DNA of 7,940 nt from Pseudomonadota bacterium (GCA_030836935.1 JAUPMA010000314.1:1-7940), one strand, 5' to 3'; positions 1-5,352 are shown, numbered from the stretch's first letter. Program-made: numbers and translations. The notes: generated from the letters alone by a model not told the origin.

Positions 1-143
1 GCATGGATCTCGCGCGCATCCCCGACATGCTCGAAACCTACGGGCGCGACGTGGTCTTTCTCATCGGCGGTGCCCTGCACCAGCGCGGCCCCGACCTCAC
101 CGCCAACGCGCGCTATTTCCGTGAGCTGGTTGAGCGCGTTTAG
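1..143 (+). CDS. RuBisCO-like large chain, C-terminal end (partial)
   Basis: The gene enters from the left edge, and only the last 46 codons (reading from base 3) are seen, ending in TAG at 141-143. The segment reads IPDMLETYGRDVVFLIGG, then a short linker and GPDLTANARYFRELVERV. It matches the end of the RuBisCO large-chain TIM barrel, where a Gly-rich strand-loop after a hydrophobic strand binds a phosphate of the substrate. Here the loop is GGALHQRGPDL rather than the GGGT-GHPWG form of true carboxylases. I therefore infer a RuBisCO-like (form IV-type) protein rather than a carbon-fixing enzyme. The catalytic lysines lie outside the window, so the reaction cannot be stated. It is visibly more GC-rich than the sequence that follows. 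The family call is fairly sure, the subclass is not. Confidence 0.65.
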   Translation, partial: MDLARIPDMLETYGRDVVFLIGGALHQRGPDLTANARYFRELVERV

Positions 144-215
144 TTATTTTTTCAGCGATTCAACAACCAGCATGATTTCCACGTTTTTTGCCGATTGGCC
201 AAGAATGGATTGCCG
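144..215 (-). pseudogene. Possible decayed 3' end of a second yceI gene
   Basis: The minus-strand frame closing at TAA (144-146) ends in LGQSAKNVEIMLVVESLKK. The intact YceI protein at 1657-2226 ends in LGPSSKTVDMTLVVEGIKK. Eleven of these 19 residues are identical, several others are conservative changes (E/D, I/M, L/I, A/S), and both end at exactly the same place. Just upstream a second short match in another frame reads SGTTAI against TGTTTL of YceI, which suggests an internal deletion and frameshift. No YceI signal peptide or core strands are recognisable beyond about 215, although the frame stays open to 365. The stop abuts the stop of the RuBisCO-like gene with no spacer. I infer a remnant of a tandem yceI paralogue; a chance match over so short a stretch is possible. 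Confidence 0.4.
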
Positions 216-541
216 TTGTGCCGGATTCCTGCCTGGCATGTTTTGCCATGCTTGCGCAACGCCAGCGCATGAAGGAATTGCTGGTGAAAGAAGAGAGTAA
301 TCAAGGTTACAGTCTTGCGTGATCCTAAGCTGCTCCTGGATTGTGTGCTTGCCCATTCCGGACACTCAAGATTTCATTCTCATTTCGGTAAATTTTCCAA
401 AGCCATCGCATCGCAGAAATGGCCCCTATCAAAATAGGTGCTCAAGATTCCCGATAACAAAACTTTAGCCATGGCCTATACAATGCCTGCATGTGGGGCG
501 CCCCCAGTAAATTAATCTAACCGCTTGGGTTTAGTGCTACT
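216..541. other. Gene-free stretch upstream of the DUF4160 gene
   Basis: No convincing gene is seen here. Short open frames on both strands show no recognisable family. Two small inverted repeats are visible: CCTATcaaaATAGG near 424-438, and the self-complementary GGGGCGCCCC near 495-504. Either could be an operator for the downstream two-gene unit, but nothing supports this beyond position. A TATACA hexamer at 477-482 resembles a -10 box but has no good partner at -35. Confidence 0.35.
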
Positions 542-790
542 ATGCCAACAGTCCTGATAATCCCGGGAATGCGGGTCGTGATCTACCCAAACGACCATCG
601 TCCTGCGCATGTTCATGTGATCAGTTCTGATTGCGAAGCTGTATTCAATCTTCGATGTCCCAAAGGGCCGCCTGAGTTGCGCGAGAATTATGGCTTTTCC
701 CGAAAAGACCTGGGGAAAATCGCTGACAGGCTGATCGTTGAGTTAACTGTATTGTGTGACAAGTGGAAAAACATTCATGAAAATTACTGA
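542..790 (+). CDS. DUF4160 domain protein
   Basis: This 82-residue protein is a complete DUF4160 domain. It begins with the family's usual MPTVL start, followed by a strand ending in VVIYPNDH, then the hallmark RPAHVHV (residues 20-26, with H19, H23 and H25), and the conserved RENYGFS segment near residues 47-53 before a C-terminal helix. Its biochemical role is not established. Small DUF4160 proteins are repeatedly found next to DUF2442 proteins, and the pair is often listed as a candidate toxin-antitoxin unit; that role is inference. Its last 14 bases overlap the start of the DUF2442 gene (ATG at 777), which suggests translational coupling. No Shine-Dalgarno sequence is evident before 542, so the start rests on the conserved N-terminus. 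The family assignment is firm, the function is not. Confidence 0.85.
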   Translation: MPTVLIIPGMRVVIYPNDHRPAHVHVISSDCEAVFNLRCPKGPPELRENYGFSRKDLGKIADRLIVELTVLCDKWKNIHENY

Positions 791-1220
791 TGAAGATTTT
801 AAAGCCGCGAATCGCAGAGCGGCAGCCAAGCAAGCCGCTTTTCCTGCCGTGGTGGCCATTCGTTATGATCGGCGCACAGCCCGCTTGTTTATATCCCTGG
901 CATCCGGTCTGGATCTGGCATTCTTTGTTAAAGATATCAAGGAATTAGAAGGCGCGCGCGCTGCGGATTTTGCAACGGCTGAAATATCACCCTCCGGTAT
1001 GGGCGTTCATTTTCCGCGCATGGATGCCGACATCTATGTGCCTGCATTGCTGCAACAGTTTGTATCCAAGCGCTGGTTGGCTTCCGAAATCGGCAAGCTG
1101 GGTGGCGCGGCAACCAGCGCTGCAAAAACACAGGCGGCACGCATGAATGGCAAGTTGGGTGGGCGCCCAAAAAAGACAACAGGCAGCGGCAAAACAACAA
1201 CTCATCGTCAGTCAGCCTGA
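777..1220 (+). CDS. DUF2442 domain protein, antitoxin-like
   Basis: This 147-residue protein starts MKITDEDFKAANRRAAAKQ and continues with the DUF2442 core. The core includes a segment around IRYDRRTARLFISLASGL, then IKELEGARAADFATAEISPSG and GVHFPRMDADIYVPALL near residues 71-100. The C-terminal tail has two GKLGG repeats, the second running into GGRPKK, a basic AT-hook-like stretch typical of long DUF2442 proteins and consistent with DNA binding. ATG at 777 was chosen over the in-frame ATG at 756 because MKITDE is the usual family start and a GGAAA stretch precedes it. The gene overlaps the DUF4160 gene by 14 bases and ends shortly before a strong terminator, so the two form a closed transcription unit. 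A partner or autoregulatory role is inferred from context, not shown. Confidence 0.82.
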   Translation: MKITDEDFKAANRRAAAKQAAFPAVVAIRYDRRTARLFISLASGLDLAFFVKDIKELEGARAADFATAEISPSGMGVHFPRMDADIYVPALLQQFVSKRWLASEIGKLGGAATSAAKTQAARMNGKLGGRPKKTTGSGKTTTHRQSA

Positions 1221-1274
1221 TTTCAAAAATTCCAACTGTTACTGAATGTGTAAACCCCGCCTGCTAATTTAGGG

Positions 1275-1316
1275 ATCATCGGGTCGGACTCGATGATTTT
1301 CTATTTTTGTTTTTTC
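1275..1316 (+). terminator. Rho-independent terminator of the DUF4160-DUF2442 unit
   Basis: ATCATCG at 1275-1281 pairs with CGATGAT at 1291-1297. A G.U pair and one or more G-C pairs extend the stem inward and leave a very short loop. A T-rich tract runs to about 1316 (TTTTCTATTTTTGTTTTTT). It lies 54 bases after the DUF2442 stop on the same strand. Confidence 0.78.
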
Positions 1317-1656
1317 TTGGCCGCAACAACGTCTCCCGGTATCGCCGGGCGTGGGCTTTGTGATGCCTGCTTCTGGGAAAGAATTTGACCGCTATTGATG
1401 CTATCAAAGGCAATTCAAGAAATACAAAACGTCTGCTGTGGATGAAAACTCAAATAATTTTTACAAATTGCTGAATGGCCGCATTTGATTGGAAAGACGA
1501 TATATCCGTTTCTCCCGCAAGCCAACCAGTATGAGCACATCTTTTGTATCCACGCAGTTAAAATAAATTGGCCGCCGTTGTGATGGGTTTTGGCGATCCG
1601 CTGTGTGGGCAACAAAACAGCGTGTTGCCCACCTTGCGGAAATGATCCTTCCGGTT
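1317..1656. other. Gene-free stretch between the DUF2442 unit and yceI
   Basis: About 340 bases lie between the terminator and the yceI stop. I see no recognisable gene. A small hairpin CCCGGtatcgCCGGG lies at 1335-1349, and a larger inverted repeat at 1605-1632 is listed separately. Open frames on the minus strand (for example 1461-1676) give low-complexity or family-less translations. Confidence 0.5.
1605..1632. repeat. Perfect 9-base inverted repeat downstream of yceI
   Basis: GTGGGCAAC at 1605-1613 is repeated as its complement GTTGCCCAC at 1624-1632, with a 10-base spacer. It starts 24 bases after the yceI stop in the direction of yceI transcription. No T-tract follows on that strand, so it is not a classical terminator. 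It may instead protect the mRNA 3' end or belong to a dispersed intergenic repeat. Confidence 0.6.
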
Positions 1657-2226
1657 TTATTTCTTGATGCCTTCAACTACCAGTGTCATATCAACGGTTT
1701 TTGATGACGGGCCAAGATTGTAATTCATGCCAAAGTCACTCAGTGTAAGTGTGGTGGTGCCGGTAAAGCCGCGACGATAGCCGCCCCATGGGTCGGCGCC
1801 GGCGCCTATCTGCTGTACATCAATCGAGATGTTTCTGGTGACGCCATGCAATGTCAGATCACCTTTCAGTACCGCCTTGCCGCCTGCTGATTCGGTGTAG
1901 GAGGTGCTGACAAATTTTGCGGTGGTGTATTTTTCAACATCAAAAAAATCCTTGCCGCGTAAATGTTTGTCGCGTTCGGCGTGGGCGCTGTCGATGCTGG
2001 CCGGGTTGATGTCAACTGTGATTTTTGAAGCGCCCGGATTTTTTTCATCATAGGAAAATTCGCCGCTGAAGTTGTTGAATCGGCCAATTATAAAGCTGTA
2101 ACCAAGGTGGCTGATTTTGAACTGGATGAAGGCATGGGCACCTTTGGTGTCAATGACATAATCAGCAGCGTGTGCGGGCAGGGCAGAAGCCGATAACAGC
2201 AAGGTGGCCAGTATGAATTTTTTCAT
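1657..2226 (-). CDS. yceI: YceI family periplasmic protein
   Basis: This 189-residue protein starts MKKFILATLLLSASALPAHA, a clear Sec signal peptide with predicted cleavage after AHA, giving a mature protein of about 169 residues. The mature part has the lipocalin-like YceI fold signature: ADYVIDTKGAHAFIQFKISH, then GRFNNFSGEFSYD, then a segment with IDSAHAERDKHLRGKDFF and YTTAKF, then LKGDLTLHGVT, and a C-terminal strand LVVEGIKK. Family members bind isoprenoid-type lipids in the periplasm; the physiological role is poorly defined. ATG at 2226 is preceded by GAGGAA six bases upstream, and the longer in-frame extension would place the signal peptide internally. It lies downstream of a cytochrome b561 gene on the same strand, the order of E. 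coli yceJ-yceI, with a 172-base gap. Confidence 0.93.
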   Translation of the reverse strand: MKKFILATLLLSASALPAHAADYVIDTKGAHAFIQFKISHLGYSFIIGRFNNFSGEFSYDEKNPGASKITVDINPASIDSAHAERDKHLRGKDFFDVEKYTTAKFVSTSYTESAGGKAVLKGDLTLHGVTRNISIDVQQIGAGADPWGGYRRGFTGTTTLTLSDFGMNYNLGPSSKTVDMTLVVEGIKK

Positions 2227-2232
2227 GTGTAG

Positions 2233-2238
2233 TTCCTC
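2233..2238 (-). promoter_or_regulatory. Ribosome binding site of yceI
   Basis: On the minus strand GAGGAA lies six bases before ATG 2226. It decides the start in favour of the signal-peptide methionine over the upstream in-frame start at 2310. Confidence 0.7.
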
Positions 2239-2261
2239 GGATGGTTTATTAAAGTCTTTCA

Positions 2262-2351
2262 TTACTTTGAATGAAAATTTATCTGGATGATGCGGCTGCC
2301 TTGCGAGCAACCCCTTGCATCCCCCACTCTCCCGGCAATTGCTCCATGCAT
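2262..2351 (-). other. Small ORF (29 codons) with a near-perfect Shine-Dalgarno, yceJ-yceI gap
   Basis: On the minus strand AGGAGGT (2358-2364) stands six bases before an ATG at 2351. The frame reads MHGAIAGRVGDARGCSQGSR and stops at TAA (2262-2264), 35 bases before the yceI start. The product is basic, has no recognisable family and no membrane segment. It could be a leader peptide for yceI. Alternatively the match arises from a dispersed GC-rich intergenic repeat, since the region between 2290 and 2398 has the CCGCTTGCGG-type look of such elements. I list it because the ribosome site is the strongest in the window. Confidence 0.22.
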
Positions 2352-2398
2352 TGCTCTACCTCCTGCATCCGTGCAGTCGTCCCGCAAGCGGAGAGGGG

Positions 2399-2944
2399 TC
2401 ACGGGTTGAGCATGCGTTTGAGTGTGTTATCGCGATCAATGAAGTGATGCTTTAACGCACCGGCCGCATGTATTACAGCCAGTGTTATCAGAGAAACCGC
2501 CAGTACAAAATGCACTTCGCCGGCGATGTCTTCCTGATGCTGGATGCCATGCAGGGTTGCCGGTATTTCAAACCAGCCAAACACCTGCACGCCGCGGCCA
2601 TCGGCCGTTGAAATCAGGTAGCCGCTGATAAAAACAGCAAACAGCAGAATATACATAACCGTATGCGCAATATGCGCCGACTTTATTTCCCAGGTTTTAT
2701 GGGTCGGTAAAACAGCCGGCACCACATTCATCCGTCGCCACACTAACCGTAATACCGTTGCAATCAGCAGCAACACGCCAAGGCTGCGATGAATGTCGGG
2801 TGCGGTGCGATACCAGTCGTCGTAATACGTCAGTTCCACCATCCATAAACCCAGCGCAAATAATCCGCAAATGATCAGTGCCGACAGCCAGTGAAACAAA
2901 ATGCTGATCCAGCCCCATGATGTGTTGGTGTTTCGCCAGTGCAT
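2399..2944 (-). CDS. yceJ: Cytochrome b561 (YceJ/CybB family)
   Basis: This 181-residue inner-membrane di-heme b-type cytochrome has four hydrophobic segments, near residues 11-35, 52-68, 91-111 and 145-165. The expected heme-ligand histidines are visible: H18 in LFHW, H52 in DIHRSLG, H145 in GEVHFVLA and H159 in AVIHAAGALKHHF, the last a family hallmark. Members oxidise quinol or pass electrons to periplasmic partners; the acceptor here is unknown. I chose ATG at 2944 because GGAG lies six bases upstream and the first histidine then sits near the usual position. An in-frame ATG at 3007 would add 21 polar residues and lacks a clear ribosome site. The gene precedes yceI on the same strand, matching E. 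coli yceJ-yceI, and is divergent from a lysR gene. The family is certain, the start less so. Confidence 0.9.
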   Translation of the reverse strand: MHWRNTNTSWGWISILFHWLSALIICGLFALGLWMVELTYYDDWYRTAPDIHRSLGVLLLIATVLRLVWRRMNVVPAVLPTHKTWEIKSAHIAHTVMYILLFAVFISGYLISTADGRGVQVFGWFEIPATLHGIQHQEDIAGEVHFVLAVSLITLAVIHAAGALKHHFIDRDNTLKRMLNP

Positions 2945-2950
2945 GCCGGA

Positions 2951-2954
2951 CTCC
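2951..2954 (-). promoter_or_regulatory. Ribosome binding site deciding the yceJ start
   Basis: GGAG on the minus strand lies six bases before ATG 2944. The alternative start at 3007 has no comparable site. Confidence 0.5.
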
Positions 2955-3016
2955 GGTGTGACCGATCTTGCCGTAACGGTGGATGTCGCGGCAGTCTTTG
3001 TGTACATAGCTTACCG

Positions 3017-3047
3017 TTGCCAAAATAAGAATAAACTGTCATATAAA
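3017..3047 (+). promoter_or_regulatory. Candidate lysR promoter
   Basis: TTGCCA (3017-3022) and TATAAA (3042-3047) each match the sigma-70 hexamers at five of six positions. The spacing is 19 bases, slightly long, and the putative -10 ends 27 bases before the lysR ATG. The surrounding AT-rich stretch separates lysR from divergent yceJ, so a regulator bound here could act on both genes. Confidence 0.4.
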
Positions 3048-3074
3048 GAAATAACTGTTCAGGAAACAGGAACA

Positions 3075-3974
3075 ATGGATCGCTATACAGAAATGCAGAT
3101 TTTTGTACGGGTGGCGGAAAGCGGCAGCCTGAGCGCAACCGCCGAACGCATGAATATCGCCAAGTCGGCAGTGAGCCGTCGCCTGGCGGAGCTGGAGTCG
3201 CGGCTGGGGGTGCAACTGCTGCACCGCACCACGCGGCGCATCAGTCTTACTGAAAGTGGCCGTCACTACTTTCAGCAGGCGCAGCGCCTGCTGGCCGATC
3301 TTGAGGAAGTGGAGCAATCGGTTGCCAGTGAGCACACCCATTTGCGCGGCCTGCTGCGCCTGGCGGTGCCGTTGAGTTTCGGTATCAGGCATCTGGCGCC
3401 GCTGTTCGATGAATTCATGCTGCAACATCCCGATGTGCAGCTGGAACTGAATCTGGATGACCGCACGGTGAATCTGCTGGAAGAAGGGCTTGATCTCGCG
3501 ATTCGCATCGGCATGCTGGCGGATTCAACCTTGATGGCGCGCCGGCTGGCGACGGTGCAGCAGATTGTCTGTGCCAGCCCGCAATACCTGGAACAATTTG
3601 GCGAGCCGCATTCTCCTGAAGAACTGAAACAGCATGCCGCGCTGAATTACAGCAATGTGCCGGAATCCCAGCTTTGGCAATTCAGTTTGCCCGGTCACAA
3701 AACACTGAACGTGCGGCCACGGGTGCGGATGCGCGCCAACAATGGTGATGTGCTGTTGCAGGCGGCGATTGACGGGCTGGGAATTCTGGTGTCACCGGAT
3801 TTTATTTGCCGTGACGCCATCGGTCAGGGTCTGCTCAGGCCGATGCTGTCGGACTATCCGCAACCTGATTTGCATGTCTATGCCATCTATCCCGCGCAAC
3901 GGCATTTGCCGCGCCGGGTGCGGGTGCTGATTGATTTTCTGGCTAACAAGTTGCAAGTAGCAAGGAGCAAGTAG
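3075..3974 (+). CDS. LysR-family transcriptional regulator
   Basis: This 299-residue protein has the standard LysR layout. An N-terminal winged helix-turn-helix spans residues 1-60, with the recognition region SLSATAERMNIAKSAVSRRL and then LGVQLLHRTTRRISLTESG. A linker helix follows to about 90, then a periplasmic-binding-protein-like effector domain from about LRGLLRLAVPLSFG to the end. Length is typical. ATG at 3075 is preceded by AGGAAA nine bases upstream, and MDRYTEMQIFVRVAESGS is a usual family start. The effector is unknown. It is divergent from yceJ-yceI, the classic arrangement for LysR control of a neighbour. The last nine residues (NKLQVARSK) are encoded within a GCAAG-type repeat, so the original C-terminus has probably been altered or extended by the repeat. 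Confidence 0.93.
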   Translation: MDRYTEMQIFVRVAESGSLSATAERMNIAKSAVSRRLAELESRLGVQLLHRTTRRISLTESGRHYFQQAQRLLADLEEVEQSVASEHTHLRGLLRLAVPLSFGIRHLAPLFDEFMLQHPDVQLELNLDDRTVNLLEEGLDLAIRIGMLADSTLMARRLATVQQIVCASPQYLEQFGEPHSPEELKQHAALNYSNVPESQLWQFSLPGHKTLNVRPRVRMRANNGDVLLQAAIDGLGILVSPDFICRDAIGQGLLRPMLSDYPQPDLHVYAIYPAQRHLPRRVRVLIDFLANKLQVARSK

Positions 3975-4000
3975 CAAGGCAAGCTTTTGCTTGCTACTTC
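3953..4000. repeat. GCAAG-type repeat with inverted repeat at the lysR stop (family B, copy 1)
   Basis: GCAAGTAGCAAG occurs at 3953-3964 and again at 3967-3978. AAGTAGCAAG (3969-3978) is then mirrored by CTTGCTACTT (3990-3999), with an 11-base spacer containing AAGCTTTTG. An alternative fold pairs GCAAGC with GCTTGC around TTTT. The lysR TAG (3972-3974) lies inside the repeat. It may act as a terminator-like hairpin before the patatin gene, but no T-tract follows. Confidence 0.7.
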
Positions 4001-4048
4001 AAAAGCAACATCCATACTCAATGCAACAAAATATGCGTGGCTTACTGA

Positions 4049-5131
4049 ATGACGGCAAGTGAAAACACGGAAAACAAACCACCGGTGTGTGGCCTGGTCA
4101 TGGCCGGCGGGGGTGCGCGTGCGGCGTATCAGGTCGGTGTGCTGAAAGCCATTGCCGAAATGATGCCCGAGGGTTCGGTCAATCCGTTTCCGGTGATTTG
4201 CGGCACATCGGCCGGGGCCATCAATGCCAGCGCGCTGGCGGCATTCGGGATCAATTTTCACGATGCCGTGCGGCGGTTGCATTTCATCTGGAACAATTTT
4301 CATGTGCATCAGGTGTTTCGTTCCGATGCACTGGGCATAGCCAAAACCGGTGCGCACTGGCTGGCGGCGCTGGTGCTGGGCGGGTTGGGCCAGCGCAATC
4401 CGCGTTCTTTGTTTGATCGCACGCCCCTGCGTGAATTGCTGCGCAAATATCTGCCCCTGGAAGGCATACAGCGTTCGATTGATCAGGGTGCGTTGCATGC
4501 GCTGTCGATTACCTGCTCCGGTTACGATTCCGGTAAATCAGTAACCTTCTTTCAGGGCAAACACGGCATCGAGGGCTGGGATCGCGCACGCCGCATTGGT
4601 GTTCCGGGTGTGATCCGGCTGGAACATCTGATGGCATCATCCGCCATTCCGTTTATATTTTCTGCCGTGAGGATTCGCCGCGAGTTTTTTGGCGACGGTT
4701 CAATGCGGCAGGATGCACCGATGAGTCCGGCATTGCATCTGGGCGCAGAACGGGTGCTGGTAATTGGTGTGCGCCCCAAGGAAAAAGTGCACAGCAAGCG
4801 CGTGTCCACAACAGGCTACCCGTCACTTGCACAGATTGCAGGACATGTACTCGATAATATTTTTCTTGATGCACTGGAAACCGATGTTGAACGCCTGCGC
4901 CGCATCAACAATACCGTGAGCCTGATTCCGTCGCATCACCTGAAGGAAAAGGGCGTAACCCTGCGTCAGGTGGATGTGCATGTGATTATACCCAGTGAAG
5001 ACCCGGGCGTGATTGCCGCCAGACACGCCCATCACATGCCGGCAGCAGTGCGATTTTTTCTGCGCGGCGCCGGTGTGTACAAAAACAAGGGCAACAATTT
5101 ATTGAGTTACCTGTTATTTGAAAAAGCCTAG
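4049..5131 (+). CDS. Patatin-like phospholipase, C-terminally truncated by an amber stop
   Basis: This is a 360-residue serine lipid hydrolase of the patatin family. The oxyanion-hole glycine motif AGGGARAAYQVG spans residues 19-30. The nucleophile S54 is in GTSAG (52-56), and the catalytic dyad aspartate D216 is in FFGDGS. These predict phospholipase A or lysophospholipase activity on membrane lipids; the substrate is not determinable. No signal peptide is seen, so it is probably cytoplasmic or membrane-associated. The start at 4049 has no strong ribosome site but leaves the usual short tail before the first strand. It lies 74 bases after lysR on the same strand, separated by a repeat hairpin, and converges on the acyltransferase gene. 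The frame stops at TAG (5129-5131) but continues afterwards with family-like sequence, so about 35 C-terminal residues are lost. Catalytic residues are intact. Confidence 0.9.
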   Translation: MTASENTENKPPVCGLVMAGGGARAAYQVGVLKAIAEMMPEGSVNPFPVICGTSAGAINASALAAFGINFHDAVRRLHFIWNNFHVHQVFRSDALGIAKTGAHWLAALVLGGLGQRNPRSLFDRTPLRELLRKYLPLEGIQRSIDQGALHALSITCSGYDSGKSVTFFQGKHGIEGWDRARRIGVPGVIRLEHLMASSAIPFIFSAVRIRREFFGDGSMRQDAPMSPALHLGAERVLVIGVRPKEKVHSKRVSTTGYPSLAQIAGHVLDNIFLDALETDVERLRRINNTVSLIPSHHLKEKGVTLRQVDVHVIIPSEDPGVIAARHAHHMPAAVRFFLRGAGVYKNKGNNLLSYLLFEKA

Positions 5132-5239
5132 ACCCGTGAACTGATAGCCCTGGGTTACAAGGATGTGATGGTGCAGCGTGATGTGATTGCGAAGTTTTTG
5201 GGGTTGCCGGAGGAAAGCAGGCTGAAGGCTGAAGGCTGA
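5132..5239 (+). other. In-frame continuation of the patatin gene beyond TAG
   Basis: After the TAG at 5129-5131 the same frame stays open for 35 codons and reads TRELIALGYKDVMVQRDVI, then AKFLGLPEE. In patatin-family proteins of this type, a segment like YTRELIxLGYxDxMxQRxxI normally follows the LLSYLLFE segment present just before the stop. The TAG probably replaced a tyrosine or other single codon. The final residues, ending LKAEG and then TGA at 5237-5239, are encoded by the GCTGAAG repeat array, so the original stop has also been overrun by the repeat. Confidence 0.7.
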
Positions 5240-5255
5240 AGGCTGAAGGCTGAAG
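5221..5255. repeat. Five tandem copies of the heptamer GCTGAAG
   Basis: Five perfect head-to-tail copies of GCTGAAG occupy this stretch. They end directly against the AT-rich lead-in (palindrome CAAAAAGCTTTTTG, 5256-5269) of the large inverted repeat. A single copy of the same heptamer stands in the same position relative to the second inverted repeat (7853-7859). Confidence 0.9.
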
Positions 5256-5265
5256 CAAAAAGCTT

Positions 5266-5337
5266 TTTGACGCAGAGGCACAGAGTCGCAGAGCTAATGA
5301 CGTTATCACCTCTGCGACTCTGTGCCTCTGCGTCAAA
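5266..5337. terminator. Perfect 28-base inverted repeat, bidirectional terminator-like (family A, copy 1)
   Basis: The left arm at 5266-5293 and the right arm at 5310-5337 are perfectly complementary over 28 bases around a 16-base loop (5294-5309) that contains GACGTTA. The arms are built from 8-base units of the form CTCTGYGN followed by CAAA. It lies between the convergent patatin and acyltransferase genes. CTTTTTATT follows it on the plus strand and AAGCTTTTTGC follows it on the minus strand, so it could terminate transcription from both sides. Confidence 0.85.
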
Positions 5338-5352
5338 TCTTTTTATTCGGTC

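Noticed and set aside
248..322. Plus-strand 24-residue ORF MLAQRQRMKELLVKEE and on
   Set aside because: Too short, with no ribosome site and no recognisable family; it overlaps the possible remnant region.
516..541. ATCTAAC resembling an integron attC core upstream of the DUF4160 gene
   Set aside because: No matching GTTRRRY partner or attC-like site was found at the cassette ends, so an integron cassette is not supported.
756..776. Start of the DUF2442 gene at ATG 756
   Set aside because: The DUF2442 family begins at MKITDE, and ATG 777 fits coupling to the upstream stop.
1301..1414. Minus-strand open stretch of 37 codons ending VVAAKKKQK, a possible gene remnant
   Set aside because: It has no start codon and no recognised family, and the lysine-rich end is simply the T-tract of the terminator read backwards.
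2945..3007. Longer yceJ reading frame starting at ATG 3007
   Set aside because: It adds 21 polar residues not typical of the family and has no clear ribosome site, while ATG 2944 has GGAG at six bases. It remains possible.
3039..3428. Long antisense frames inside lysR, patatin and trkH
   Set aside because: They are shadows of well-supported coding genes, with translations lacking any family pattern.
5221..5337. Possible CRISPR array
   Set aside because: The repeats are tandem 7- and 8-base units with no unique spacers and no cas genes.
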